Of a DNA stretch of 64,000 nucleotides, positions 1 to 10,971 are shown piece by piece (within the stretch, counting starts at the first letter, position 1; every line of letters starts with the position of its first letter). Both the position numbers and the translations under genes were made by a program. This DNA is from Pyropia yezoensis (Eukaryota > Rhodophyta > Bangiophyceae > Bangiales > Bangiaceae): positions 2,788,882-2,852,881 of the forward strand of contig CM020618.1 in the NCBI GenBank assembly GCA_009829735.1, given 5' to 3'. The notes under the pieces were generated by a model. That model was not told where the DNA came from, searched no databases, and saw nothing but the letters and a program-made list of their open reading frames with translations.

Positions 1-3000
1 CACGGCAATAGACCGCACGCGACGGGGGGTCACAAAAGCGAGAGGTACTTCCCCTGTAGATGAGTGAACCTGCGAATTGTAGGCAGTAGTAAGGATAGAA
101 ATGTATTGGTCCCACGTCTTTACGTGCTCACTCACATAGTGGCGTAGCTGCCTAACAATAGTTTTGTTGAAGCGCTCCACCTGCCCATTAGTTTGTGGGT
201 GGTAGGGGGTGGCATAGTTTGCCTTAACCCCCAACATATCCAGCACTCCCTGAAACAGTACAGACGCAAATTGCGGTCCATTGTCCGATAGTGTACTATC
301 TGGGATGCCATACGCGGCAACCCAGTGATCTAGGAAGGCTGACACGACCGACATGGCCGTGATCTCTGCCAGTGGGATCGCTCGCGTAGGTTTCGTGAAG
401 CGGTCACAGATGACCAGGAGGTACTGGTTGCCCTCCTCGGTCACGGGCAGTGGCCCAAGGATGTCCATCGCCAACGCGGCGAAGGGCTCCTTGGCCGGGA
501 ACAATAGCATAGCCGTACTAGGCCGCCGTTCCATCAGACGATTCTGTGCACAACTTGTGCAGGCAGCCACCCAACTGTAGATGTCCACCACCATGGACGG
601 CCAGTAGTACCTGGTCCTCAGGGTCTGGTACAGTTTACTACACCCCAGATGTCCACCCGTGGGAGCGTTGTGCTCCCTCTCAAGGATACTGTCCTTGAGG
701 GATGCGGGGGCGACAAGTTGTTCGGTCCCCTGGAATACCCCCCTCCTCATGAGGAGGCCATCGTCTCCCAGAAAGAAGCGCGTCTCAACCACCGTATCCA
801 GTATATCCCTCTGCGACTTGCAGAAGGGATCCTCGGCCTGGGCCTTCACCACCTCGTCCAGGGACTGGGGCAAGTACTTCTTGTTCCCTGGCGCCTCGGG
901 GTTCAACGCCTGACCCGAGCGCGTGACTACCCCCACGATGGGAATGTCCTCATCGACTGGGTTAGTGTCCAGCCCCTCGGTAGGTACCCGAGAAAGGCCG
1001 TCGGCAAGGGCATGTTGCCTGCCAGGTCGGTACTCAATGTCAAAGTTGAAGGGTGCCAGTCGCACCCTCCACCGGTTGAGACGAGTGTTCGTACAGTCCG
1101 TCTTAAAGATGAACTGCAACGCGCGGTGGTCACAGCGGATGAGGAACTTCTCACCCTCCAGGTAGTGACGAAGTGACGTCACCGCCCACACCACTGCGAG
1201 TCCTTCCAACTCGGTGACTCCGTAGTTCTTCTCGGCCGAGTTCAGCCCCTTACTAAAGTATCCCACCGGCAAGTACTCCTTGTCCGGCTGCTGCTGAAGC
1301 AACACACAACCAAGTTGGTCGTAGCTAGCGTCCCCATCCAGGATGTAGTGGCCTCCCAACCTGGGAATAGCCAAGATGGGGGGCTTCAGCAGAAGGTCCC
1401 GAAGAGTCTCAAAGGATTCCTGCTCCACCCGACTTGGGGGAGGCAGGTTCTTCGGTAGCGTTGAGCTCACTAGCTCATTCAACGGCTTCGCCACCTTGGC
1501 GAAGCCCTTGGTGAAACGTCGGTACACGTTACACATCCCGAGGAAGCTCCTCATCTGGGTCTGGGTCCGGGGGTACTGAGCCTTACGAATGGCCCTCAAG
1601 TTCTTCTCGTTAACACTGAGACGCCCCGGATGGACAACATGTCCCAAGTACTCCACCTCTTGAGTAAAGAGGTGGCACTTACTCGCCTTCAGTGACACAC
1701 CGGCGTCAGCAAGTAGCTTGAACACCTGGCCAAGATGGCCAATGTGTTCCTCCGGACTTCGGGAGAACACAATGATATCGTCTAGGTACACAAGACAGAT
1801 CTGCCACCGTACTCCGGCCAGAATCATGTCCATAGCGCGCTGGATAGTTGCCGGCGCGTTACACAGACCAAACGGTAGGCGCTTGCACTGGTAGGTACCA
1901 CAGTGACAGGTAAAGGTAGTTTTATGCCTGTCCTCCGGGGCAATGGGAATTTGCCAGTACCCCGCGTTACAGTCCAGGGTAGAGAACACGTTTGCCTCCC
2001 CCAGAGAGTCCAGACAGTCATCCATCCTAGGTAGGGGATAACTGTCCTTCACCGTGCTCGCGTTGAGCTTACGGTAGTCGATACAAAACCGGGGGGTCCC
2101 ATCAACTTTGGGGACGATAACCACCGGACTCGCCCACTCGGCGTTGCTGGCCTCGATCATATCGAGGGCCTCCATGCGAGCAACTTGCTCCTTAACGAGG
2201 GCCCTTGAACGAGGTCCTCCCCTATACGGTTGTTGGCGTATAGGGGGTGCACCGGGCTTCAACTCGATCCGGTGTTGGGTGGCTCTCATGAGTCCCAATT
2301 GACCATCCCACAGCTTGTGATATTGGTCCAAGAGGCGTTCAACTTGAACCCTCAACCTGGGGGGGACACCCTCCATGTTCACATGGGGTCGAGGAGAGGC
2401 GGCCGACTTGGTTTGATGCTTCTCCTTTCCGGACTTCGGGTCGCTACTTGCGCCCGCGTTGAGGGTGACCGCTACTACCGGTCCCTCGTGTTGGTCGATA
2501 TAGCCGAACTTGGCTCCCGACTTGAAGTACTTGGGCGTCGGGCTTAGGTTCATCACCTCGATCCTCCACGGGACTCCGGCTTTGGAGTCCATCGTGCCAA
2601 GGGCAACATGCACTTGGTGCTTGCGAGCAAGACGGGGGTGAGGGTGCACCAACCCGTTCCCCGTAAAATCAGTTACAACATCAACGTGCGCCACCGAGTT
2701 GGGGGACAACGTGACTTTGCGGGCTAAACGCAGGGTAGCAGTAAACCCTTCCCTCACAGAGCAAACAGGCTTCGACTGTGAGACTGTCACAGGAGCCACA
2801 GACTTTCCCTTACCAAGGATGGGGATAGTCTCCCCATTCATGAACTTGACCCAGTACTCAGGGCCACAAATCAAAGGCACTTGTGTAACAACATAAGGGG
2901 TACCCAGAAGCAGGGGTACCGATATATTCTCAACTACGCCATAGGTCACGTCGACCTCATGGGTCCCCAACCTAGTTGGTAGGGTCACGGCACCAACGAT

Positions 3001-3564
3001 GGGAAGTACCCCACCATTGATGTCAATCATATGGTCAGCTTTGGACCTCCAGCGTTGGAGCTTCACCTCCTTTGGTAATAGCGACTTGCGTATCAAGGAG
3101 GCTCCTGACCCGGTATCAAGTACGATACGGGTACAGCATGCACGGCCGGGGGCAAGTTGCACCCGTCCAGCCACCTGGAAGATCTCACCCGTCAGCACCG
3201 CGATGACCCGACGTGGGTTTACGTTCTTGGGGAGTCCTACCCGAGGTGGGCGGACTCCCTTAGGTCGCCGCAGTATCCGGCACGGTTGGTTCGTCCTCCT
3301 GGCCCACTTGGCCGAGGCTGCCGTTGTGAGCTTCGGACGACCAGCCCCAACGGTCATTCGTTTCCCGCCGACTTGGCGTCCGAATCTGAGGGCGGGGAGA
3401 AAGACGACGAGTCCGAGGACGACGTGTCCGCCTACTCCGCCGAGGGTGTGGCGACCGCAACGACCGGTCGAGACCCACCCTCGCGGCGTGAACGTACTTC
3501 GTTCGTAGCCGACTTTTTACTCGCATTCCTAACAAGTTGTTGGATGCGTTTACTCAACTTGGGG
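1..3564 (-). mobile_element. Family A Ty3/gypsy LTR retrotransposon, copy A1, pol side
   Basis: Minus-strand pol of a chromodomain-type Ty3/gypsy element, running off the left window edge. It aligns base for base with the complete plus-strand copy A2 (pol 45179-49162): the pol start lies at 3357 and overlaps the gag stop as ATGA, just as in A2. The stretch 3354-3564 is the last part of gag. At 3564 the element is cut by family B copy B1; its gag side and 5' LTR resume at 35926-38249. It differs from A3 (24966-28036) by a few percent over the first 250 bases, so it is a separate copy. Whether its pol is whole cannot be judged because the end is outside the window. Confidence 0.93.
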
Positions 3565-3569
3565 CAATC
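3565..3569. repeat. Left target-site duplication of B1 (CAATC)
   Basis: CAATC lies directly before the LTR start TGTAGCA at 3570 and recurs directly after the LTR end TGCTACA at 35925. In uninterrupted A2 the same site is present once (44967-44971 on the other strand), inside the gag zinc-knuckle codons. Confidence 0.9.
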
Positions 3570-3932
3570 TGTAGCAATATGGTTGTCCGTATTGTGACCC
3601 TAATATCAGGGGGGCTACTTCTAACCCGTAACTTTCAATTTGATAGTTCGTACTGGTCACGGTATCTATAAGTTACGTATGACCAGAGGGACTTGCATCT
3701 TGGGGTGGAGGGTAGTTAGTAGTGTCTCCGAGGGTTTATAACGAGGGGGCCGGTGGCGAATCCACCGCCGGCCAAGGTAGAACAACAAACCCCTCCCATT
3801 TGGGCTCCCATCTTGGTCCCGTGGCTTGCGCTCCAAGGACAGCAACCTTGGCCTCCCGGTGACGTTGGTGCCGATCCCCCTTGGTGAGTGTTCCCTGAGA
3901 GTGGACGTGCGACGGATTCCTATTGTGCTACA
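3570..3932 (+). repeat. B1 5' LTR (363 bp)
   Basis: It starts TGTAGCA and ends TGCTACA, a 7-bp terminal inverted repeat, and matches 35563-35925, 52074-52436 and 62462-62824. A TATA-like TATAAG lies at about 3667, a plausible element promoter. A GC-rich hairpin sits at 3748-3773. The primer site follows one base after the end. Confidence 0.93.
3748..3773 (+). other. GC-rich hairpin inside the family B LTR
   Basis: Arms GGCCGGTGG and CCGCCGGCC pair over 9 bp with one G-U. The same hairpin is at 35741-35766, at 52252-52277 (fully paired, 10 bp) and at 62640-62665 (one G-U). The base differences between copies keep pairing. It lies downstream of the TATA-like box, so it may be in the transcript. 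Confidence 0.5.
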
Positions 3933-3933
3933 T

Positions 3934-3951
3934 TGGTGGAGCAGCAGGGGA
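3934..3951 (+). other. Primer-binding site of B1
   Basis: TGGTGGAGCAGCAGGGGA begins one base after the LTR and carries the TGG that pairs with a tRNA CCA end. The same 18-mer is at the same place in family A (43119-43136). The matching tRNA would end TCCCCTGCTGCTCCACCA; I cannot assign its amino acid. Confidence 0.75.
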
Positions 3952-4151
3952 CGGGTTTCCGTCACCCTTGTGGTGACGCCGTCTTCGGCCCTGGCACACG
4001 GATAGGGATCCGGTCCTTTTCTTGTACTCGTGGTGTTGCGACCTGATCGATTGTGTTGAGCTTTTACCTGTGACTGTGACCTACTGTTACTCTCCCCAAT
4101 CTACCCCCTCGCTCTCTTATTCGTGGTGGTCGTTGCGTCGGTTGACTGATT

Positions 4152-6341
4152 GTGACTATGTCTACCCAAGAGACGGGGAACGTTCAAGATGACGGATCGG
4201 CGTCGACGCCGACCCCGGAGGTGACTACGGGAACCGGGATCGGGAACCCGATCGATAACATTGAGACTCCAATGCTTTCCGGTGCCGGATCGACGTTTGG
4301 CACGGCTCGGACGGCAGGAGGCGGGGGCCCGCCTCAACTGTCATCGACCGACCTCACTCCGCCGCCTCCTTCACCAGGGGATTCCCTGATGGCATCATTG
4401 GCCCGCATCGAGGCCCGGTTTTCCGGGCTCGACGCCCGTCAAGATCGGACGGAGGACGCAATGGCAGTGTTGATGTCAACACGGCACACGACGGGACCCC
4501 GTCGTGTTCCTCCCACACCGGTACGGTTCGAACCGGCCGGACTACTTTCGGAGTCCACCAGGGTCAATCCCGGGGTTGCTACTCCTGGACAACCCCCGGA
4601 CACAATGGGGTATGGGTCCGACTCGTCGGCAGAGTTGGAACGGAGTCACACGGAGCGATACGCTCGGAGCACCCGAAGCGGACTCCGCGGACACGACCCG
4701 GCAGATACGTACGCCGGGGGAGAGTCGGTTATTGGGGGAGGGGGTACCCTCTCGCAGTACCCCCACGACGAAGGAGGCCCGGCAACTCGGGTTCCCGAGG
4801 TGCCGACGCCTGAAGTACCATCTTCAGTGGTGGAAGCTATGACCGCGCAGGTAACTGCGAGCCTACTGAAGCGGATGGAGTCCGATGAGCTCGCTCATCA
4901 ACTGGCTAAGCGACTGGATATCCAGGACGCTGACACGGAGATCGTCAACGAGGTCTTCCGGTCGGTTCTTACTCCGGAACGTTATCGTTTGGAGGACCGC
5001 TCTACCACCGTATCGGAATCGATGCATAATACGTCGCATCGGGCGATCCGCTCTATGCAGACCCTTATGAAGGGAGTCACTATGTTCGGGGGGCCGAACG
5101 GACGCCCGTTGGCAGTCATCGGCTTCTTGACCAGCTTCAAGGCAGCCGCAGACAAGGCGCTCGTTAACGAGGGGCTGGCCCTGGAGATCCTCCCGTTCTT
5201 TGTTGATGAACGGGTGCGAGGCATTCTTCGCCAGGCATCCCCGATGCCGGGAATGAGGGTCGCGGCCACCCCCATGGATTACCGTGGGATATTGAAGGAG
5301 CTGCTGAGCAGCTACCTCAGTGAGGACAAGTGCGAGGACCACTATCGGGCCCTTCGCACTGCCACCGCCCAGTCCTGGGAGGATGAGGAGATGTTTGGAC
5401 GCCGGATCCAAGAGCTCGACTACGAGCTGGGGAAGCTCCTCGGAGAAGGGGAGCTACGGGCCATCCTGTTCGCAGGAGTACCCAACTACGTGCGGATATC
5501 CGCACGGGGCGCCAACACGGCACGGACGAACTTCAGTCGACTGATGCATATGTGCAAGTCCCTAGGGGACGCCTACCGGGTTCTACACCCGGAGTGTGCC
5601 TTGGCCCCGAAGCCCAAGGGTGAGGGAGGCAAGCCCAGTCTTACCCCGGTACCGAGGCAAGAGAAGGTGGAACGTAAGGCCGCACCAGTACTGGTGGCGA
5701 CCGAACAGACCCCTACGGGCGAGGATGAACCTCTAGTTGACCAACAGGGCCACCTGTTGCTACCGGCGACGCCGGTGATTGATGAACATGGTACGGTAGC
5801 GTACATCGCCCCTGCTGGAACCCAGTTCCAGGTCAACGAAGGAACGGGACGGCGCGTCCCGTATGTGCGGACTACGGGGTACTCCCCGGTGACGGGTAAC
5901 CCTCACCAACCCTTGCCAACATGGGCGGTGCGCACGGAGGCACCCCCGCAGATTGCGGGCCGACCCAACCGGTTGGGGGAGTCCATGTTCCGGTTGACCC
6001 AAGGACCCAAGGCCTACCAGGGAGCAGGCACTCGGGCGCCCGAGGGAGGCAACCGTAGCTACGGGGCTACCCCGATGCGACCTCAAGGGGTGACCGGCAC
6101 GTCCGGATGTATGTTGTGTGGGGATCCCCAGCACTGGGTGTCTTCCTGCCCACTCATCCCCGAGGAGTCTCGGCGGGCAGCGGCGCAACGCAAGGCATCC
6201 ACCGGGGGGTATCCCGCCCTTGCACCCGGACCCGCACCGGGTAGGCAGCCAGCTCCAGGTGGAGTACTGGCCGTCGAGGGGGCACCTCCTCAGCCGGATG
6301 TCCCGGCGGACAGCACCCTACCAAGGGCGGGAAACGAGTAA
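4152..6341 (+). CDS. gag: Family B Gag polyprotein (B1)
   Basis: A single open frame of 729 residues. The first 230 residues are rich in Pro, Gly, Ser and Thr. The middle (about 250-470) is a helical, charged capsid-like region. A CCHC zinc knuckle of form CX2CX4HX4C starts at Cys653 (Cys653, Cys656, His661, Cys666), the nucleic-acid-binding motif of Ty3/gypsy nucleocapsids. Gag forms the virus-like particle that packages element RNA. The ATG at 4152 lies about 200 bases after the primer site and is conserved in B2 (52656). Pol starts 9 bases after the stop in a different frame, so pol must be made by reinitiation or frameshifting. Family assignment is by motif and position, not by a search. 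Confidence 0.9.
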   Translation: MTMSTQETGNVQDDGSASTPTPEVTTGTGIGNPIDNIETPMLSGAGSTFGTARTAGGGGPPQLSSTDLTPPPPSPGDSLMASLARIEARFSGLDARQDRTEDAMAVLMSTRHTTGPRRVPPTPVRFEPAGLLSESTRVNPGVATPGQPPDTMGYGSDSSAELERSHTERYARSTRSGLRGHDPADTYAGGESVIGGGGTLSQYPHDEGGPATRVPEVPTPEVPSSVVEAMTAQVTASLLKRMESDELAHQLAKRLDIQDADTEIVNEVFRSVLTPERYRLEDRSTTVSESMHNTSHRAIRSMQTLMKGVTMFGGPNGRPLAVIGFLTSFKAAADKALVNEGLALEILPFFVDERVRGILRQASPMPGMRVAATPMDYRGILKELLSSYLSEDKCEDHYRALRTATAQSWEDEEMFGRRIQELDYELGKLLGEGELRAILFAGVPNYVRISARGANTARTNFSRLMHMCKSLGDAYRVLHPECALAPKPKGEGGKPSLTPVPRQEKVERKAAPVLVATEQTPTGEDEPLVDQQGHLLLPATPVIDEHGTVAYIAPAGTQFQVNEGTGRRVPYVRTTGYSPVTGNPHQPLPTWAVRTEAPPQIAGRPNRLGESMFRLTQGPKAYQGAGTRAPEGGNRSYGATPMRPQGVTGTSGCMLCGDPQHWVSSCPLIPEESRRAAAQRKASTGGYPALAPGPAPGRQPAPGGVLAVEGAPPQPDVPADSTLPRAGNE

Positions 6342-6349
6342 GAGGAAGG

Positions 6350-9300
6350 ATGACCGGGGGGCGCTGGGGTCACCCAAGCAAGCCACCCCGGAGTACCGCG
6401 GGGAAAGCCCCACGGAGAGCGCGGTTGAGCCGACGCCGCATCAACCCCCGGGTACACCTTCCGGCCCCGACGACACGGCGTCAGGGGATTGATGACCAAC
6501 CTCCAAGGTTGGGAGGAGAGGACGGGAAGCCCCGTCACGTTGAACCAGACAAGGGCCCTGTTCAGGATGCTCGAGCTACACCGGATATCGGTGTAGGACA
6601 TGTGTTGTTTACCTTGGAGAACTTCAAGGTATCAGCCACACTGGGGGTTGACCCCCAGTCGACACGATCGTACTACCCTGTACTGGACACAGGGGCTGGA
6701 CCCAACCTTATCCGGAAGGATACCCTCCCGGACAAGTGGCTTCCACGAGTCAGAGTGACTCGGGGACCCACCATCAAGGACGCGAATGGTCGACTCATTC
6801 GTACGACCGCAGCGATGTCGCTGCAGGTTACCATCGGGGATCTCACCACGGAAGTTGACTTCCTGGTATGTGAAACGCTATCGGTGCCCTGCATACTGGG
6901 GTGCACCTTCATCAACGTTCACGTTGATGCAATCCGGCCAGGCCGGAGGACCGTCGAGCTTCAAGAAGCCGACGGGACGAAGCGAGGACACACGGCTATC
7001 GTCAGGGACCTGACGCTACAAGGAAGCCACGTTAACGTGGCTGAGGTGTACGCAAGCGTCGAGCCGAAGACACTTCGGTTGGCCAAGCGAACTCGCTTTG
7101 AGCCGTTGTCAGAGACAGTCCTCCCGGTTAACTGCGACCTCGCAGGCATCTGCAGAGTCCAGTCCAACCTACGGACGTACAAGCGCCATGGGTTGACCAT
7201 GGCCAACGGTCTCACAGACCTCCCAGCAGGAGGGTCGTCCCTCCTAGTGATGGCGAACTACCGCCGTAAGGCAGTCACCCTCCCGAAGGGAACTATCCTC
7301 GGGATTGCCGAACTCTACGAAGGAGATATCCTTACCCCTGATAAGGAAGGTCAAGTGGAACCACTTGAAGTACTGGCGGTCGCCGAGACCACCGAGCGAC
7401 AGCAACCCGATGACGGGAAGCCTAAGCCATCGGCGGCTACGGCGGACCTGCCGCCAAAGGACCAAGAGGCCTTGAAGGCACTGGCCGAGGCTGACCTCGA
7501 CCACCTTCCCCCTTCGGTAGCCGAAGGGGTACGACGGATGCTAAGAAAGCATGACGTTATGTGGACAGGCGGGGCCTTGGGGACCATTGGGGCAACCCAA
7601 CATCGTATAGACCTGGTACCAGGCGCACGACCCGCCCGCTCACAACCGCACCGAGCGGGACCTATGCAACGAGAGATCGTTGATGGAGAGGTGAAGAGGA
7701 TGAGTGAAGCTAAGGTGATCCGACCTTCGATGTCGGAATGGGGTGCCCCAGTCGTTGTTGTGCCGAAGAAGGATCAAACCCCTCGGTTTTGCATCGATTA
7801 TCGACGCCTCAACTTGGTTACCAAGAAGGACTCATACCCTTTACCAAGGATGGATGAATGCATCGACTCCCTGGGGGAGGCTACGGTGTTTACCACCATC
7901 GACTGCAATGCCGGATACTGGCAGATCCCGGTGGCGGACGAGGATATCCCCAAGACGGCATTCGTCTGTCACAGTGGAGTGTACGAGTTCCTAAGGATGC
8001 CCTTCGGATTGTCCAACGCCCCCGCTACATTCCAGCGGGCTATCGACATCATACTGTCTGGGGTGAAGTGGCGAAACTGCCTAGTGTACCTCGATGACGT
8101 CATCGTCTTCTCGCGTAACATGGATGACCATGTACAACATGTTGACGAGGTACTCACCCTCTTGAGGAACGCCGGGGTAACCCTGCGTCTGAAGAAGTGC
8201 GCCTTCTTCCAACAGACGGTCGAATATCTGGGCCACCAGATAACCCCTGGTAAACTAGGGGTACTCGAAGCCAATACCCGGGCACTCCGGGATGCCCGGT
8301 TCCCTAACACCCAGACGCAGCTCAAGAGCTTCCTGGGAATGTGCAATGTATACCGACGGTTCGTCAAGGACTTCGCTCGGATAGCTAAACCGTTAACGGT
8401 TCTTACGAGCAGTACCTTACCCAAGGTACTCCAACCCCCTTCGCCTAGCGAAGAGGAGGCATTCGAGTCGCTGAAGCGAGCCCTACTAGCCCCACCCGTC
8501 CTTGCGTTACCGCATAGACGGGGTACCTTCGTCATCGATGTCGATGCGTGTGATACACAAGTGGGATGCACCCTGTTACAGGGAGAGACGTTGATCGGTA
8601 CCGATAACGTTATCCCGGACCTACGTCCGGTAGGGTACTTCAGCCGGACACTCAACCCGGCTGAGCGGAACTATAGTGCCACCGAGCGTGAATGCCTCGG
8701 AGTTATATGGGCAGTGCAACTGCTCCATCCATACCTGGAGGGCTCCAGGTTCATCGTGAGGTCCGACCACGAACCCCTACGATGGCTCCTCAACCTTGGT
8801 GACAAGGATTCCGATAGCCATGGGGGGCTAGCCCGATGGAGGCTGAAGATGGCCGAGCACGACTACCGCACGGTGTATAAGGCTGGGTCAACCCACCACC
8901 TCGGAGACGCGTTGTCTCGACTCGAGACCCCGAGCGGGGATACCCGCCCGGTGGACGAGGACATCCCGGTGGTACCGGTGTGCATGGTGGGTAATGCTAC
9001 CCAGGGTATGGCTGACCATACCATGGCACACCTTGCGTGCCCATTGACCCTCGCGGACTTCCGCGAGGCACAGGCCAACGACGATGACTGTAGACGTCAT
9101 CGTGCTAACCTCCTGGCCGGTACGGCCGGCATCTTCTCCGAGAACGAAGACGGACTCATATACCGGCGGGCACCCGCCGATGGACGACATCAAGTCGTGG
9201 TTCCCGTGTCCTTACGGCAAGCCGTCATGGAACGAGAACATGAGAACCCTACAGCCGGACACCCGGGGGGTTCACGTATGTTCGCAGCAATGCGAAGGTT

Positions 9301-10516
9301 CTTCTACTGGCCAGCAATGGCCGTCGACGTGGTCGACCACGTAAGGGGATGCCACCCCTGTGCGCGTAACCGCATGCGTCTACATAGGCAGGCGTCTGCC
9401 ATGAAGCTATTCCTACCCGATGGGCCCAACGAGCAAGTCGCTATCGACATACTCGGGCCACTTCCGGTAACGGAAGAAGGGAACAGGTACATCCTGGTCA
9501 TGTCTGACCGATTCACCAAGCTGTCACGAGCGGCAGCCATCCCGAATGATACGGCATACACGATCATGAACGCAGTGGTTGACCACTGGATCAGTGCATA
9601 CGGAGTCATAAAGCAACTCCTCTCCGATAACGGAGCAAACCTTACGTCGGCATTCTGCACTAAGGTCCTGGGCATGTTCGGTATCGAACCACGTCGGGCA
9701 TCCGACTACCACCCGCAGTCCAACGGGCAGGTGGAGCGGTTCAACCGCACCATCGTCAAGATGCTACAGTGCTACGTGGCAGAGCACACGAACACTTGGG
9801 ACAGGCTTCTGTCCGTACTCACCCTGGCATACAATGCCAGGCCACATCGGAGTACCAACATCGCCCCACTGGAATGGGTCATGCCACTAGGCGTCGGTAA
9901 CCTGACGCTGCCGCCAGGCAGGTGCACTCGGTATGATACACCGAAGGGCCGACCCGCCGAACGCATCCACCTAGCTTGGTTGGCCAAGCTATCGTGGATG
10001 ATTCCTAAGCTCAAGGGTGCCCTTGACAGAACACAACTTCGATACAAGAAGAACTTCGACGCCCGACTACGGGTGCGCAACGCAACCCTGGTAACAGGTG
10101 ACTGGGTCTATATCAGACACCAGAAGTTCCGAGGGAACAAGCTTATGCAACCGGTCAAGGGACCGTACCAGATCCTCCACAGAGATAACCACTCTGTTAT
10201 CTTACACTCCGATACGGAGATTCAACGCATCAGCATGAATGACGTCACACCTGCTCCGATGCCGGAACAGCCTCAGCCGGTACCGGCTGGGTTGCTACAT
10301 GAAGCTCTTACAACCCACCGGTCAGATGACCCGGTGGGACCGGATGGGATTCCATACCAAGTAGAGAGCGTGGTCGGACACACCGACCCGGACCTACCAG
10401 GACCCTGGTACGTCAAGGTTATGTGGGTCGGATACGACTCACCCACCTGGGAACAGGCGGCAAATATACCCCGCCAACTACTCATGCCTTACATGAGGCG
10501 ACGACGCCTACTGTAA
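6350..10516 (+). CDS. pol: Family B Pol polyprotein: protease, RT, RNase H, integrase, chromodomain (B1)
   Basis: One open frame of 1388 residues. The aspartic protease has a DTGA motif at Asp113. Reverse transcriptase carries FCIDYRRLN and the catalytic YLDD at 580-583. RNase H shows IDVDAC, a TEREC-type motif and SDHEPLRWL. Integrase has an HHCC zinc region (HENPTAGH then CHPC) followed by the triad Asp1033, Asp1093 and Glu1129, with the 35-residue spacing expected of retroviral-type integrases. The tail (about 1320-1380), with WYVKVMWVGY and TWE, resembles a chromodomain, which in chromoviruses directs integration to marked chromatin. The order protease-RT-RNase H-integrase marks Ty3/gypsy rather than Copia. 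The ATG at 6350 follows the gag stop closely. Confidence 0.93.
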   Translation: MTGGRWGHPSKPPRSTAGKAPRRARLSRRRINPRVHLPAPTTRRQGIDDQPPRLGGEDGKPRHVEPDKGPVQDARATPDIGVGHVLFTLENFKVSATLGVDPQSTRSYYPVLDTGAGPNLIRKDTLPDKWLPRVRVTRGPTIKDANGRLIRTTAAMSLQVTIGDLTTEVDFLVCETLSVPCILGCTFINVHVDAIRPGRRTVELQEADGTKRGHTAIVRDLTLQGSHVNVAEVYASVEPKTLRLAKRTRFEPLSETVLPVNCDLAGICRVQSNLRTYKRHGLTMANGLTDLPAGGSSLLVMANYRRKAVTLPKGTILGIAELYEGDILTPDKEGQVEPLEVLAVAETTERQQPDDGKPKPSAATADLPPKDQEALKALAEADLDHLPPSVAEGVRRMLRKHDVMWTGGALGTIGATQHRIDLVPGARPARSQPHRAGPMQREIVDGEVKRMSEAKVIRPSMSEWGAPVVVVPKKDQTPRFCIDYRRLNLVTKKDSYPLPRMDECIDSLGEATVFTTIDCNAGYWQIPVADEDIPKTAFVCHSGVYEFLRMPFGLSNAPATFQRAIDIILSGVKWRNCLVYLDDVIVFSRNMDDHVQHVDEVLTLLRNAGVTLRLKKCAFFQQTVEYLGHQITPGKLGVLEANTRALRDARFPNTQTQLKSFLGMCNVYRRFVKDFARIAKPLTVLTSSTLPKVLQPPSPSEEEAFESLKRALLAPPVLALPHRRGTFVIDVDACDTQVGCTLLQGETLIGTDNVIPDLRPVGYFSRTLNPAERNYSATERECLGVIWAVQLLHPYLEGSRFIVRSDHEPLRWLLNLGDKDSDSHGGLARWRLKMAEHDYRTVYKAGSTHHLGDALSRLETPSGDTRPVDEDIPVVPVCMVGNATQGMADHTMAHLACPLTLADFREAQANDDDCRRHRANLLAGTAGIFSENEDGLIYRRAPADGRHQVVVPVSLRQAVMEREHENPTAGHPGGSRMFAAMRRFFYWPAMAVDVVDHVRGCHPCARNRMRLHRQASAMKLFLPDGPNEQVAIDILGPLPVTEEGNRYILVMSDRFTKLSRAAAIPNDTAYTIMNAVVDHWISAYGVIKQLLSDNGANLTSAFCTKVLGMFGIEPRRASDYHPQSNGQVERFNRTIVKMLQCYVAEHTNTWDRLLSVLTLAYNARPHRSTNIAPLEWVMPLGVGNLTLPPGRCTRYDTPKGRPAERIHLAWLAKLSWMIPKLKGALDRTQLRYKKNFDARLRVRNATLVTGDWVYIRHQKFRGNKLMQPVKGPYQILHRDNHSVILHSDTEIQRISMNDVTPAPMPEQPQPVPAGLLHEALTTHRSDDPVGPDGIPYQVESVVGHTDPDLPGPWYVKVMWVGYDSPTWEQAANIPRQLLMPYMRRRRLL

Positions 10517-10562
10517 CAACCCAACCGACACCGACTTCGGCTGTTGGGGGGTGAGGCTTATA

Positions 10563-10658
10563 CCTACTAAGTAGGGTGTGACATGGTTAAAGCAGACTTA
10601 GGTTTCTAAGTCGAACCAAGCTTAGGTAACTAAGTAGAGCTAAGCTTAGGTAACTAAG
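10563..10658. repeat. Palindromic 24-bp repeats between pol and the antisense ORF (B1)
   Basis: Three copies of the hairpin-forming core CTTAGGTNNCTAAG start at 10597, 10621 and 10645, an exact 24-bp period. They are preceded by the palindrome CCTACTAAGTAGG at 10563-10575. The array lies in the 455-base spacer between the converging stops of pol (10516) and the antisense ORF (10972). The same array is at 32118-32213, and with four units at 59067-59186. A shared 3'-end or termination role is inferred only from position. Confidence 0.8.
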
Positions 10659-10971
10659 TAAAACCTGAACCTTAATAAGGTAACTTAAAGGTAAAGGCTA
10701 ACTCCGATAATATCGAAGTAACTAGGGGGCTTACACGGGAGGATGACCTCCCAAAGCCAAGACACAAAGTGAGGGAGGATAACCTCCCCAAGCATGAACC
10801 AACCGGAAGAAGTTGGACGGGAGGCAAGGCACCACTGAGCCAGAAGGGGTACTCCCCAGGGCAGCAAACAGAGGCAAGCAATGCCCCCAGCGGGGGATGA
10901 GTTTATACTCACTACTACCCGGCTACCATAAGGGTTGCCGGGGCCCGCTCCCGCACAAACAATAGCACTCC

